The notes: generated by a model not told the origin, from the sequence alone. 9,941 nucleotides of DNA from JBJXHB01 sp046160725 (GCA_046160725.1 JBJXHB010000522.1:1-9941); one strand, 5' to 3'; counted from the first letter of the stretch, positions 1 to 6,944 are shown. A program made the numbers and translations.

Positions 1-11
1 GCAAGTTGTCC

Positions 12-40
12 TTTAACTCGGCGACTCGGAACATTATAAG
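12..40 (+). promoter_or_regulatory. possible promoter before the first acyltransferase
   Basis: This is an AT-rich patch in very GC-rich DNA just before the first gene. On the + strand TATAAG (35-40) matches five of six bases of a sigma-70 -10 box. A weak -35 candidate, TTTAAC (12-17), lies 17 nt upstream. On the - strand a perfect TATAAT reads 38 to 33, so the patch could also serve a divergent gene to the left of the window. A start point about 7 nt after the + strand -10 box would fall at or just past the ATG at 45, so the + strand reading would need a nearly leaderless mRNA. Both readings are tentative. Confidence 0.25.
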
Positions 41-44
41 AAGC

Positions 45-920
45 ATGCGTCTCCTGTTGCGGCTGCTGGCCGCCTGGCCCCTGGGCATCCTGCACACATT
101 GGGCGTTCTCATCGGCTGGGCCGGCTACATCGGCTCGCGCGGCTACCGGGAGCGCTTCGATGCCCATGCCGCGCTGGCCGGCCTGGACGCCGCGCAGCGC
201 CGTGCCGCCGTGGCCGAGGCCGGGCGCATGGTGGCGGAGTTGCCGTGGCTGTGGCTGCGGCCGCCGACGCGGCCCCTGGGCGCGCGGCTGCACTGGGACG
301 GCGACGCCTTGATCCAGCAGGCGCTGGACCAAGGCCAGGGGCTGCTGCTGCTGACACCGCATCTCGGCAGCTTCGAGGTCTGTGCGCAAGCCATCGCCGA
401 GCGCTGGGCCGGGCAGCCGACCTTGACCGTGCTGTACCGCCCGGCGCGCCAGGACTGGCTGGGCGAGGTGCAGGCCACGGCGCGACAGCGCCCGGGCCTG
501 CAGGCCGTGCCGGTCGGCCTGGCCGCGGTGCGGCAGATGCTGCGCGCCCTGCGGCGCGGCGAGATGGTCGGCCTGCTGCCCGACCAGGTACCGCCGCTGG
601 GCCAGGGCGCATGGGCACCGTTTTTCGGCCGCCCGGCCTACACCATGACCCTGGCGGCACGGCTGGCGCGGCAGGCCCAGGTGCGCTGCCTGCTGATCTG
701 GGCCGAGCGGCTGCCGCGCGCGGCGGGCTGGCGGCTGCATGTGGCCGAGCCGTCGGCGCCGCTGCCGGCCGTCGGGGCCGACGATGCGTCGCAGCAGGAC
801 GCCGCAGGCGCCGTCAATGCCGAGATGGAGCGACTGATCCGGCAGTGCCCGCAGCAGTACCTGTGGGGCTACCACCGATACAAGCAGCCGCCCAGGCCAT
901 CGGCCGAGGAGACCGCATGA
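45..920 (+). CDS. LpxL/HtrB-family lipid A acyltransferase (first copy)
   Basis: Predicted inner-membrane acyltransferase that moves an acyl chain from acyl-ACP to a Kdo2-lipid A precursor, a late step in lipopolysaccharide assembly. The 291-residue length fits the family (about 300). The N-terminus is a hydrophobic anchor (MRLLLRLLAAWPLG...). The catalytic HX4E motif is seen as H106-L-G-S-F-E111 after a run of leucines, and a second conserved block, LLPDQVPP...FFGRPA, follows. The ATG at 45 was chosen because the hydrophobic anchor begins there; the only longer option is a TTG at 6 that adds a polar stretch. It is followed by a second family member on the same strand, so the pair probably adds the two secondary acyl chains. 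Which position this copy acylates cannot be read from sequence alone, so no symbol is given. Confidence 0.9.
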   Translation: MRLLLRLLAAWPLGILHTLGVLIGWAGYIGSRGYRERFDAHAALAGLDAAQRRAAVAEAGRMVAELPWLWLRPPTRPLGARLHWDGDALIQQALDQGQGLLLLTPHLGSFEVCAQAIAERWAGQPTLTVLYRPARQDWLGEVQATARQRPGLQAVPVGLAAVRQMLRALRRGEMVGLLPDQVPPLGQGAWAPFFGRPAYTMTLAARLARQAQVRCLLIWAERLPRAAGWRLHVAEPSAPLPAVGADDASQQDAAGAVNAEMERLIRQCPQQYLWGYHRYKQPPRPSAEETA

Positions 921-979
921 CCGCCACTTCAGCCACGCCGGCCCACGCGCGTGCAGGTCTGCCCGGGGCATGGACATGA
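917..979 (+). other. possible 20-codon coupling mini-ORF between the two acyltransferases
   Basis: An ATG at 917 overlaps the stop of the first acyltransferase as ATGA. It opens a 20-codon frame whose TGA (977-979) overlaps the second ATG (976) of the next acyltransferase, again as ATGA. A strong Shine-Dalgarno sequence, GAGGAG (906-911), sits 5 nt before the 917 ATG, while the downstream gene has only a weak GGGG. The frame could feed ribosomes to the second gene by translational coupling. Alternatively it may be a chance frame, or mark an indel that separated an original start at 917 from the rest of the acyltransferase. Its peptide is rich in Ala, Thr and Pro and resembles nothing I know. 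Confidence 0.25.
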
Positions 980-1860
980 GGCTGCTGTCCCACGCCGTGT
1001 TGTGGCTGATGCGGCTGGTGGCCGCGTTGCCGCTGGCCTGGCAGGCCGCGCTCGGTTCGGCAATGGGCCGCCTGCTGTACCGCCTGGGCGGCGCGCGGCG
1101 GCGGGTGGCCCTGCGCAACCTGGAGCTGTGCCTGCCACAGCTCGATGCACCGGCCCGCGAGGCCTTGGCGCGCGAGCACTTCTATTGGCTGGCGCGCAGC
1201 CTGCTGGAGCGCGGCCTGCTCTGGTATGCCTCCCACGACCGGCTGCGGCGTCTCATTCATGTCGAGGGTGACGTCGGCTACGCCGAACGCTGCGGCCGGC
1301 CGATGATGTGGCTGACGCCGCACTTTGTCGGCCTGGACATAGGCGGTGCTGCCGTCCAGCTGTATGTGAAGCGCCCGGCGATCGTCCTCTACCAGCCGCA
1401 GTCCAACCCGGTGTTCGACGCCGCCCTGCGGGCGGGGCGGCTGCGCTTCGGCCACGGGAAGACGCTGCCGCGGCACGGCAACGTGATGTCGCTGATCCGC
1501 GCGATCCGGGGCGGCGATGTCTTCGTGAACCTGCCGGACATGGATTTCGGCAACCGCGACGCGGCCATGGTGCCGTTCTTCGGCGTGCCCGCCGCCACGC
1601 TGCTGGCGCCGGCACGGCTGGCCCGGGCATTGGGCATGGTGGTGCAGCCGCTGATCGTGGAGTTGCTGCCCGGCGGCCAGGGCTATCGCGTGCGGTTCCT
1701 GCCGCCGTGGGAGGACTTTCCCGGCGCCGACGACGACGTCGCCGCCACGCGCCGGGTCAACGCCTTCATCGAGGAGCAGATCCGCGCCATGCCGGCCCAG
1801 TATCTGTGGGTGCACCGGCGCTTCAAGACGCGGCCGGAGGGCGAGCCGCCCTTGTACTGA
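970..1860 (+). CDS. LpxL/LpxM-family lipid A acyltransferase (second copy)
   Basis: Second predicted inner-membrane acyl-ACP-dependent acyltransferase of lipid A synthesis, 296 residues from the ATG at 970. The N-terminus is hydrophobic (MRLLSHAVLWLMRLVAALPLAW). The catalytic motif is HX4D, seen as H118-F-V-G-L-D123, where the first copy has HX4E. A conserved downstream block reads NLPDMDFG...VPFFGVPA, and the C-terminal region QYLWVHRRFKTRP is family-typical. Two starts are possible, 970 and 976; the 976 ATG overlaps the stop of a mini-ORF (ATGA) and gives an N-terminus that lines up with the first copy. Neither has a strong Shine-Dalgarno. The two copies are clearly diverged paralogs rather than a recent duplication, which fits different acyl positions or chain lengths. 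The exact position is not readable from sequence. Confidence 0.9.
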   Translation: MDMRLLSHAVLWLMRLVAALPLAWQAALGSAMGRLLYRLGGARRRVALRNLELCLPQLDAPAREALAREHFYWLARSLLERGLLWYASHDRLRRLIHVEGDVGYAERCGRPMMWLTPHFVGLDIGGAAVQLYVKRPAIVLYQPQSNPVFDAALRAGRLRFGHGKTLPRHGNVMSLIRAIRGGDVFVNLPDMDFGNRDAAMVPFFGVPAATLLAPARLARALGMVVQPLIVELLPGGQGYRVRFLPPWEDFPGADDDVAATRRVNAFIEEQIRAMPAQYLWVHRRFKTRPEGEPPLY

Positions 1861-1923
1861 CCGCGGCCGCGCCACCCCGGCCACGATGGCCGCGCCACGG
1901 CCGCACCGGATAATCCGCACCCG

Positions 1924-2787
1924 ATGGCGCGGTTGACGTTCACCAAGATGCAGGGCGCGGGCAACGACTTCGTCGTGCTCGACGCCACGCGCGCCCCGAT
2001 CACGCTCAGCCCGGCGCAGGTCCGCCACCTGGGCGACCGCCGCTTCGGAATCGGCTGCGACCAGATCCTGCTGATCGAGCCCGGCGACGGCGCGGACATC
2101 GACTTCCGCTACCGCATCTTCAACAACTCCGGCGACGAGGTCGAGCACTGCGGCAACGGCGCCCGCTGCTTCGTGCGCTATGTGCACGACCACGGCCTGA
2201 GCACACGCCGCACGCTGCGGGTGGCGACCATCAACAACCGGCTGGAGCTGACGCTGGGCGATGACGGCCAGGTCCGTGTCGACATGAACCGTCCGTTCTT
2301 CGGCCTGGCCGACATTCCATTCGACGCCGGGGCCGCGGCCGGGGCGCCGCGCACCGAGGGCCAGGGCCAGCTGTGGCCGCTGGCGTTGCCCGGTGGCGGG
2401 CGGGTCGATGTCGCCGTGTTGTCGATGGGCAACCCGCATGCCGTGCAGCGCGTGGCCGACGCGGCCGCGGCGGATGTGGCCGGCGTGGGCCGGCTGGTCG
2501 AGCATCACCCGGCGTTCCCACGCCGCGTCAATGCGGGCTTCATGGAAGTCAAGGCCCGCGACCACATCGTGCTGCGGGTCTGGGAGCGCGATGCCGGCGA
2601 GACGCTGGCCTGCGGCACCGGCGCCTGCGCGGCCGTGGTGGCCGGCATCCGCCTGGGCTGGCTGGACCGCTCGGTGCGCGTGTCCGCACTCGGTGGCGAC
2701 CTGCACGTCGACTGGCCGGCCGATGACGCCACGGTGCGCATGGCCGGGCCGGCCGAAACCGTCTTCGAAGGAGAGATCGAACTGTGA
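1924..2787 (+). CDS. dapF: diaminopimelate epimerase DapF
   Basis: Cytoplasmic, cofactor-independent epimerase that converts LL- to meso-diaminopimelate, the last intermediate before lysine and a building block of peptidoglycan. The protein has 287 residues (E. coli about 274). The N-terminal KMQGAGNDFVVLD block is diagnostic. The two catalytic cysteines are visible as C76 in EHCGNGARC and C230 in LACGTGACAAVV, so the two-base thiol mechanism is intact. A short Gly/Ala/Pro-rich insertion near residues 135-155 explains the extra length. The gap from the acyltransferase is 63 nt, containing a weak GATAAT at 1909-1914. The 3' end overlaps the next start codon (GTGA, 2784-2787), showing close coupling to DUF484. 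The order dapF - DUF484 - xerC is conserved in many beta- and gammaproteobacteria. Confidence 0.97.
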   Translation: MARLTFTKMQGAGNDFVVLDATRAPITLSPAQVRHLGDRRFGIGCDQILLIEPGDGADIDFRYRIFNNSGDEVEHCGNGARCFVRYVHDHGLSTRRTLRVATINNRLELTLGDDGQVRVDMNRPFFGLADIPFDAGAAAGAPRTEGQGQLWPLALPGGGRVDVAVLSMGNPHAVQRVADAAAADVAGVGRLVEHHPAFPRRVNAGFMEVKARDHIVLRVWERDAGETLACGTGACAAVVAGIRLGWLDRSVRVSALGGDLHVDWPADDATVRMAGPAETVFEGEIEL

Positions 2788-3446
2788 GCACCGACGGCAT
2801 CACCGAGGCGGACATCGCCAACTTCCTGGCCCACACGCCGGGCTTCTTCGAGCGCCATGCCGAGCTGCTGGCGTCCGTGCAGCTGGCCAGCCCGCATGGC
2901 GCGCGTGCCGTGTCGCTGCAGGAGCGGCAGATCGAGATGATGCGCGAGCGCGTGCGCGGCCTGGAGGCCAAGATCATCGAGATGATCCGCCACGGCCAGG
3001 AGAACGCGGCCATTGCCGACCGCTTGCACCGCTGGACCCGGGCCGTGCTGCTGGCGCGCAGCGCGTCCGAGCTGCCACTGGTGATGGTGCGCGAGCTGAA
3101 GGCCGAGTTCCTGGTGCCGCAGGCCGCCATCCGGGTCTGGGGCGTGGACGCGGCCTTTGCTTCGGAGCCGTATGCACAAGGTGTCAGCGACGACACGCGC
3201 AGCTTCGCGGCCAGCCTGACACTGCCGTACTGCGGCGCGCATGCCGGCTTCGAGGCGGTGCGCTGGCTGGATGACGGGGCCACGGTCGCCTCGGTGGCCA
3301 TCATTCCGCTGCGCGCCGGTGGCGCGGTGATCGGCCTGCTGGTCCTGGGCTCGCCGGACCCGACCCGCTACAGCGCCGACATGGGCACCGACTTCCTGAT
3401 GCGCCTGGGCGAGGTGGCCGGTGCCGCGCTGTCGCGCCTGACCTGA
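2784..3446 (+). CDS. DUF484 family protein (GAF-like, YigA-type)
   Basis: A 220-residue cytoplasmic protein of the DUF484 family, whose biochemical role is not established. The N-terminal segment follows the family pattern: ADIANFLAHTPGFFERHAELL, then PHG.RAVSLQERQ, leading into a heptad-like amphipathic helix (about residues 46-80, QIEMMRERVRGLEAKIIEMI) likely to form a coiled coil. The remainder (about 85-215) looks like a GAF-type sensor fold. The GTG start at 2784 overlaps the dapF stop and is supported by an excellent Shine-Dalgarno, AAGGAGAG (2768-2775), inside the end of dapF. It lies between dapF and xerC, as in E. coli (dapF-yigA-xerC). That linkage suggests an accessory role around XerC or envelope growth, but this is inference only. 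Confidence 0.88.
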   Translation: MSTDGITEADIANFLAHTPGFFERHAELLASVQLASPHGARAVSLQERQIEMMRERVRGLEAKIIEMIRHGQENAAIADRLHRWTRAVLLARSASELPLVMVRELKAEFLVPQAAIRVWGVDAAFASEPYAQGVSDDTRSFAASLTLPYCGAHAGFEAVRWLDDGATVASVAIIPLRAGGAVIGLLVLGSPDPTRYSADMGTDFLMRLGEVAGAALSRLT

Positions 3447-3452
3447 CCGGCC

Positions 3453-4433
3453 GTGGCACGGATGCCGGCGCCCGTGTCGACTGCGGCCGACGCGCTCGCG
3501 CCGACGGACCGCACGACCCTGGCGCCCGAGCTGCAGGCGTTCATCACCCACGTCACCGTCGAGCGCCGCCTGGCCGAGCGCACCCAGGCCCTGTACACGG
3601 CAGCGCTGGCGCGCCTGCAGGCCCTGGCGCACGCCGACGGCACGCCGCTGCAGCAGGCCCAGCCGCACCAGGTGCGGCGCTGGATGGTGCGCCTGCGCGA
3701 GCAGGGCCTGGGCCCGCGCAGCATCGCGCTGGAGCTGTCGGCCTGGCGTGGCCTGTACCGCTGGTGGGGCCGGCAGGGGCTGGTGGCCTTGAACCCGGTG
3801 GACGGCCTGCGGCCACCCCGTGCCGGCCGGCCGCTGCCCAAGGCGTTGCCGGTGGAGCAGGCCGTGGCCCTGGCAGAGGCGATGCCCCCGTCCGCCCGGC
3901 CGGCGCTGGCGGCCCGCGACCATGCCATCGTCGAGCTGCTGTATGGCTGCGGCCTGCGCGTGGGCGAGTTGGTGGCGCTGGACCTGCGCCCGTCGGCAAC
4001 GGCCGACGGTTGGGTCGACAGCGCCGATGCCAGCGTGCAGGTGCGCGGCAAGGGCGGCAAGCGGCGCGTGGTGCCGGTCGGCGGCCCGGCGCTGGCGGCG
4101 CTGCGCGCCTGGCTGGCGCTGCGGCCCGACCTGGCGGCGGCCGACCAGCCGGCCTTGTTCGTCAGCCAGCGCGGCAGCCGCCTGTCGGCCAGCCAGGTGC
4201 GCAGCCGGCTGCGCAGCCTGTCCTTGGCCGCCGGCTTGCCGACGACCGTGCATCCGCACATGCTGCGCCACAGCTTTGCGTCGCATCTGCTGCAGTCCAG
4301 CGGCGACCTGCGCGCGGTGCAGGAGCTGCTGGGCCATGCCAGCATCGCCACCACCCAGGTCTACACGCGGCTGGACTTCCAGCACCTGGCGCGCGCCTAC
4401 GACGCCGCGCATCCACGGGCCCGCCGCAAGTAG
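3453..4433 (+). CDS. xerC: tyrosine recombinase XerC
   Basis: Site-specific recombinase that works with XerD at dif, under FtsK control, to resolve chromosome dimers before division. It has 326 residues from the GTG at 3453; an ATG at 3462 is equally plausible and removes three residues. The N-terminal SAM-like core-binding domain covers about residues 28-115. The C-terminal catalytic domain shows the full active-site set: R169 (GCGLRVGEL), K200 (RGKGGKRR), H269 and R272 (HMLRHSF), H295 (LGHAS) and Y304 (TQVYTRLD). The spacings R272-H295 and H295-Y304 equal those in E. coli XerC (23 and 9). About seven extra residues separate the Arg from the Lys, in a segment around ATADGWVDSADAS. The context after dapF and DUF484 favours XerC over XerD. 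It starts 6 nt after the DUF484 stop. Confidence 0.95.
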   Translation: MARMPAPVSTAADALAPTDRTTLAPELQAFITHVTVERRLAERTQALYTAALARLQALAHADGTPLQQAQPHQVRRWMVRLREQGLGPRSIALELSAWRGLYRWWGRQGLVALNPVDGLRPPRAGRPLPKALPVEQAVALAEAMPPSARPALAARDHAIVELLYGCGLRVGELVALDLRPSATADGWVDSADASVQVRGKGGKRRVVPVGGPALAALRAWLALRPDLAAADQPALFVSQRGSRLSASQVRSRLRSLSLAAGLPTTVHPHMLRHSFASHLLQSSGDLRAVQELLGHASIATTQVYTRLDFQHLARAYDAAHPRARRK

Positions 4434-4434
4434 C

Positions 4435-4450
4435 CGGGCGGTGGCGCCCG
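4435..4450 (+). repeat. small GC hairpin between xerC and rlmI
   Basis: CGGGCG (4435-4440) and CGCCCG (4445-4450) form a perfect 6-bp stem with a GTGG loop in the 22-31 nt gap between xerC and rlmI. There is no T-run after it, so it is not a typical intrinsic terminator. It ends 5 nt before the first possible rlmI ATG (4456) and 14 nt before the preferred one (4465). That places it where it could affect mRNA stability or initiation. It may also be chance in DNA this GC-rich. Confidence 0.4.
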
Positions 4451-4464
4451 CGAGAATGCCGGCC

Positions 4465-5709
4465 ATGAGCGCATGCAGCACCCCGCCGACCGTCCGCCTG
4501 CATCCGGGCAAGGAGCGCTCGCTGATGCGGCATCACCCCTGGGTGTTCGCCGGCAGCGTGGCCCGCGGCGGCGGCGACAGTGGCGCCACGGTGCGGGTGG
4601 AGACGGCCGACGGCCGCTTCCTGGCCTGGGCGGCCTACAGCCCGCGGTCGCAGATCCGGCTGCGGGCCTGGAGCTTTGACGCTGCCGAGCCCATCGATGG
4701 GGCCTTCTTCGAGCGCCGCATTGCGGCCGCCGTGGCCATGCGGGCGCGGCTGGCCATCGCCAGCGACAGCATGCGCCTGGTGCATGGCGAGGCCGACGGC
4801 CTGCCCGGGCTGATCGTCGACCGCTATGCCGACGTGCTGAGCGTGCAGCTGCTGTCCGCCGGCACCGAGGCCTGGCGCGATGTCATCGCCGGCGCGCTGA
4901 GCCGCGTCACCGGTTGCGAGCGCATCTACGAACGGTCCGACTCCGGCGTGCGCGGCATGGAGGGCCTGGCCGAGCGCTGCGGCTGGCTGCGCGGCGGCGG
5001 CGAGCCCGAGGTCGAGATCCGTGAGCACGGCTGGCACCTGGGCGTGGACATCGGCGGCGGCCACAAGACCGGCTTCTACCTGGACCAGCGCGACAACCGC
5101 GCCGGCTTTGCGCGGCTGGTGCGGCAGCTCGGCCTGCGCAACGTGCTGAACTGCTATTGCTACACCGGCGGTTTCAGCGTGGCCGCGCTGGCCGGCGGCG
5201 CGCGCGAGGTGGTCAGCGTCGACTCCTCCGCGCCGGCGCTGGAGCGGGCGCGTGCGCATGTGGCGCGCAACGGCTTTGACCTGGCCGGCTGCAGCTTCCT
5301 GGATGCCGATGTCAACCGCACGCTGCGCGACCTTGCCGCCCAGGGGCGTCGCTTCGACGCGATCGTGCTGGACCCGCCGAAGTTCGCGCCCAGCGCGGCC
5401 CATGCCGAGCGCGCGGCCCGTGCCTACAAGGACATCAACCGCCTGGCCCTGAAGCTGCTGAGCCCGGGCGGCCTGCTGACCACCTACTCATGCTCCGGCG
5501 GCATCGGTGCCGAGTTGTTCCACAAGATCGTGGCCGGCGCCGGCATCGATGCCGGCGTCGATGCCGCCATCCTGCAGCGGCTGGAGGCGGCGCCGGACCA
5601 TCCGACCACGCTGTGCTACCCGGAGGGCGAGTACCTCAAGGGGCTGGCGCTGCTGCGGACGGCTGATACGGGTATAGGGCATGCACAGCCTGGACCGCCC
5701 GCCGGCTAG
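4465..5709 (+). CDS. rlmI: 23S rRNA m5C1962 methyltransferase RlmI
   Basis: SAM-dependent cytosine-5 methyltransferase acting on C1962 of 23S rRNA; 414 residues from the ATG at 4465 (E. coli about 396). The N-terminal PUA-type RNA-binding domain begins with GKERSLMRHHPWVFAGSV. A linker with GEADGLPGLIVDRY and QLLSAGTEAWR closely matches E. coli RlmI. The Rossmann domain carries GHKTGFYLDQRDNR, NVLNCYCYTGGFSVAAL (SAM-binding region), motif IV DPPK (303-306) and motif VI SCSG with the candidate catalytic C343. An in-frame ATG at 4456 would add three residues; a weak GAGA (4452-4455) sits 9 nt before 4465 and favours the shorter form. The C-terminus runs about 15-20 residues past the conserved YPEGEYLKGLAL end, a tail rich in Gly and Pro with no recognisable motif. 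It is probably the last gene of the housekeeping run. Confidence 0.95.
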   Translation: MSACSTPPTVRLHPGKERSLMRHHPWVFAGSVARGGGDSGATVRVETADGRFLAWAAYSPRSQIRLRAWSFDAAEPIDGAFFERRIAAAVAMRARLAIASDSMRLVHGEADGLPGLIVDRYADVLSVQLLSAGTEAWRDVIAGALSRVTGCERIYERSDSGVRGMEGLAERCGWLRGGGEPEVEIREHGWHLGVDIGGGHKTGFYLDQRDNRAGFARLVRQLGLRNVLNCYCYTGGFSVAALAGGAREVVSVDSSAPALERARAHVARNGFDLAGCSFLDADVNRTLRDLAAQGRRFDAIVLDPPKFAPSAAHAERAARAYKDINRLALKLLSPGGLLTTYSCSGGIGAELFHKIVAGAGIDAGVDAAILQRLEAAPDHPTTLCYPEGEYLKGLALLRTADTGIGHAQPGPPAG

Positions 5710-5711
5710 GA

Positions 5712-5750
5712 TGAACCCTGAACCCATACCCCGGGATAGGGGGTTCCCCA
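5712..5750 (+). promoter_or_regulatory. C/G-run inverted repeat upstream of protease 1
   Basis: This element lies just after rlmI, centred about 77 nt before the protease start. A tandem TGAACCC (5712-5718 and 5719-5725) is followed by ACCCC (5728-5732), a 7-nt loop and GGGGT (5740-5744). GAACCC (5720-5725) can instead pair with GGGTTC (5741-5746), giving an alternative stem around the CCCGGG core. Similar C-run/G-run repeats precede the two following secreted-protein genes, so a shared operator or 5' leader structure is plausible. No sigma-54 type -24/-12 box or convincing sigma-70 promoter was found in the gap. Confidence 0.4.
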
Positions 5751-5781
5751 GATCACGGATGTTCTCAAGAATGGGCTTTCT

Positions 5782-5799
5782 GTCACCTGAAGTCACCTG
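5782..5799 (+). repeat. 10-bp-phased direct repeat next to the protease 1 ribosome binding site
   Basis: Two perfect copies of GTCACCTG (5782-5789 and 5792-5799) are separated by AA, so they repeat every 10 bp, about one helical turn. The second copy ends on the first G of the Shine-Dalgarno GGAGGA (5799-5804). A protein bound here would sit on one face of the helix and could block initiation. A direct-repeat operator for a transcription factor or a local slippage duplication are the simplest explanations. Confidence 0.4.
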
Positions 5800-5812
5800 G
5801 AGGACTCCACCC

Positions 5813-6829
5813 ATGTCTCGCAACACTTTGAAGGCGGTCTCGGCAGCAGCGCTGCTGGTAGCCGCGGGCGCGGCGCAAGCCATGTCCAACAACACGGCGC
5901 CGAGCAACTGGCGCTTCAATTCCGGCACCACGTTCAACGGCGTCAATTTCGACGGCGTGGCCCGGATCATCATGGACAACGCCTTCGTCTGCTCCGGCAC
6001 GCTGCTGGCGGGCGGCCAGTACGTGCTGACGGCGGCCCACTGCGCCGATGGCGTCACCAACTTCGTGGTCGAGTTCGGCCTCAACAACGACGTCGCCACG
6101 GCCACCCGGTCGGTGTCCCAGGCCTACATCCACTCCGGTTGGAACGGCACCCTGAGCAAGGGCAACGACATCGCCATCCTGAAGCTGGACAGCAAGGTCA
6201 CCGGCATCCAGGGCTTCGGCATCGACAACCAGAGCGCGGTCGGCAAGTCGGTCCTGATGATGGGCTACGGCACCACCACCCAGGGCAACACCACGACGGC
6301 ACCGAACTGGAACGACTGGGGTCACGGCCACTGGGGCGTCAACAAGTTCGACGCCACGACCAAGCAGTTCCTGGACGCCGCGCAGGCCCAGGGCCTGACC
6401 GGCCTGGGCACCTGGTCCAACGCCGATGGCGAAGAGTACGTGGCCGACTATGACGACGGCAGCGCGCTGCGCAACACGCTGGGCCGCATCAACGGCCTGG
6501 TCAGCGACACCGGCGGCCAGGTCGAGAGCATCATCACCGGCGGCGACTCCGGCGGTGGCGACTTCGTCTGGGACGGCACCAAGTGGCTGGTCACCGGCGT
6601 GCACTCCTGGGGCTGGCAGTTCTGCAACGGCCGCCTGAGCCCGAGCTGCGATTTCTCCGGCCGCAACAGCGGCAGCTGGGGTGACCTGATGGCCTCCACC
6701 GCGGTCTTCAGCCACTATGACTGGATCAACCAGGTGACCGGCGTGCCCGAGCCGCAGACCTATGCGCTGATGGCCCTGGGCCTGGTGGCGGTCGGCGCCA
6801 TTGCGCGCAAGCGCAAGGCACAAGCCTGA
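5813..6829 (+). CDS. secreted S1-type serine protease with PEP-CTERM tail (protease 1)
   Basis: Predicted exported trypsin-fold protease, 338 residues. The ATG at 5813 follows a strong Shine-Dalgarno GGAGGA (5799-5804) and starts a clear signal peptide (MSRNTLKAVSAAALLVAAG, cleavage after AQA23). The catalytic triad is H76 (LTAAHC), D119 (GNDIAILKL) and S246 (GGDSGGG). Two features differ from trypsin: GDSGGG replaces GDSGGP, and the residue six before the Ser is Ile, not Asp, so Lys/Arg specificity is unlikely. No classical IVGG activation site is seen. An acidic motif, DYDDG (212-216), precedes the Ser and recurs in protease 2. The C-terminus is a textbook PEP-CTERM tail: V311-P-E-P, a hydrophobic helix (ALMALGLVAVGAI) and a basic end (ARKRK). 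Family knowledge says this targets the protein to an exosortase, with surface or matrix release. Substrate unknown. Confidence 0.9.
   Translation: MSRNTLKAVSAAALLVAAGAAQAMSNNTAPSNWRFNSGTTFNGVNFDGVARIIMDNAFVCSGTLLAGGQYVLTAAHCADGVTNFVVEFGLNNDVATATRSVSQAYIHSGWNGTLSKGNDIAILKLDSKVTGIQGFGIDNQSAVGKSVLMMGYGTTTQGNTTTAPNWNDWGHGHWGVNKFDATTKQFLDAAQAQGLTGLGTWSNADGEEYVADYDDGSALRNTLGRINGLVSDTGGQVESIITGGDSGGGDFVWDGTKWLVTGVHSWGWQFCNGRLSPSCDFSGRNSGSWGDLMASTAVFSHYDWINQVTGVPEPQTYALMALGLVAVGAIARKRKAQA
6755..6804 (+). repeat. 50-nt perfect repeat in the sorting tail, copy 1
   Basis: This 50-nt stretch encoding most of the PEP-CTERM helix of protease 1 is identical to 8119-8168 in protease 2. Over the whole tail (6743-6829 against 8107-8193) I count six differences, all synonymous, so the two 28-residue tails are identical in protein. 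The catalytic domains of the same two genes are strongly diverged, so the tail has been copied or homogenised more recently than the rest. Confidence 0.9.
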
Positions 6830-6845
6830 GGCCATTGGCGTGCCC

Positions 6846-6866
6846 CGGCGGCCGCCTCGGCCGCCG
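6846..6866 (+). repeat. GC hairpin between protease 1 stop and terminator
   Basis: CGGCGGCC (6846-6853) and GGCCGCCG (6859-6866) form a perfect 8-bp stem with a 5-nt loop, starting 17 nt after the protease 1 stop. A counterpart with the same core CGGCGGC/GCCGCCG sits at the same place after protease 2. With the terminator that follows it makes a two-hairpin 3' end, which may protect the mRNA from 3' exonucleases. Confidence 0.6.
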
Positions 6867-6878
6867 CTGGCAGAACCC

Positions 6879-6909
6879 AAGACCCTGCAGTGGCGGGGTT
6901 TTCCCTTTT
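6879..6909 (+). terminator. intrinsic terminator after protease 1
   Basis: ACCCTGC (6882-6888) pairs with GCGGGGT (6893-6899; one T·G wobble) over an AGTG loop. TTTT (6899-6902), CCC and TTTT (6906-6909) follow, and flanking AAG can extend the stem into the T-run. The unit closely resembles the terminator after protease 2. Confidence 0.8.
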
Positions 6910-6944
6910 CTGGGGCCGGAAAGCGGGCGCTCGGTCCGGGTAAA

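Noticed and set aside
6..44. TTG start at 6 for the first acyltransferase
   Set aside because: It adds 13 polar residues before the hydrophobic anchor and would place the AT-rich promoter-like patch inside the gene; the ATG at 45 fits the family better.
1861..1923. Promoter before dapF based on GATAAT (1909-1914)
   Set aside because: No -35 box is present at the right distance, and the box is only 9 nt before the ATG; kept only as a remark.
4435..4450. Intrinsic terminator between xerC and rlmI
   Set aside because: The stem is short and has no T-run, so it is listed only as a hairpin.
814..4511. Very long - strand open frames (814-2706, 2505-4511) opposite the acyltransferase, dapF and xerC genes
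   Set aside because: They are shadows of high-GC coding DNA: low-complexity Ala/Arg/Gln/His-rich products with no domain, overlapping well-supported genes on the + strand.
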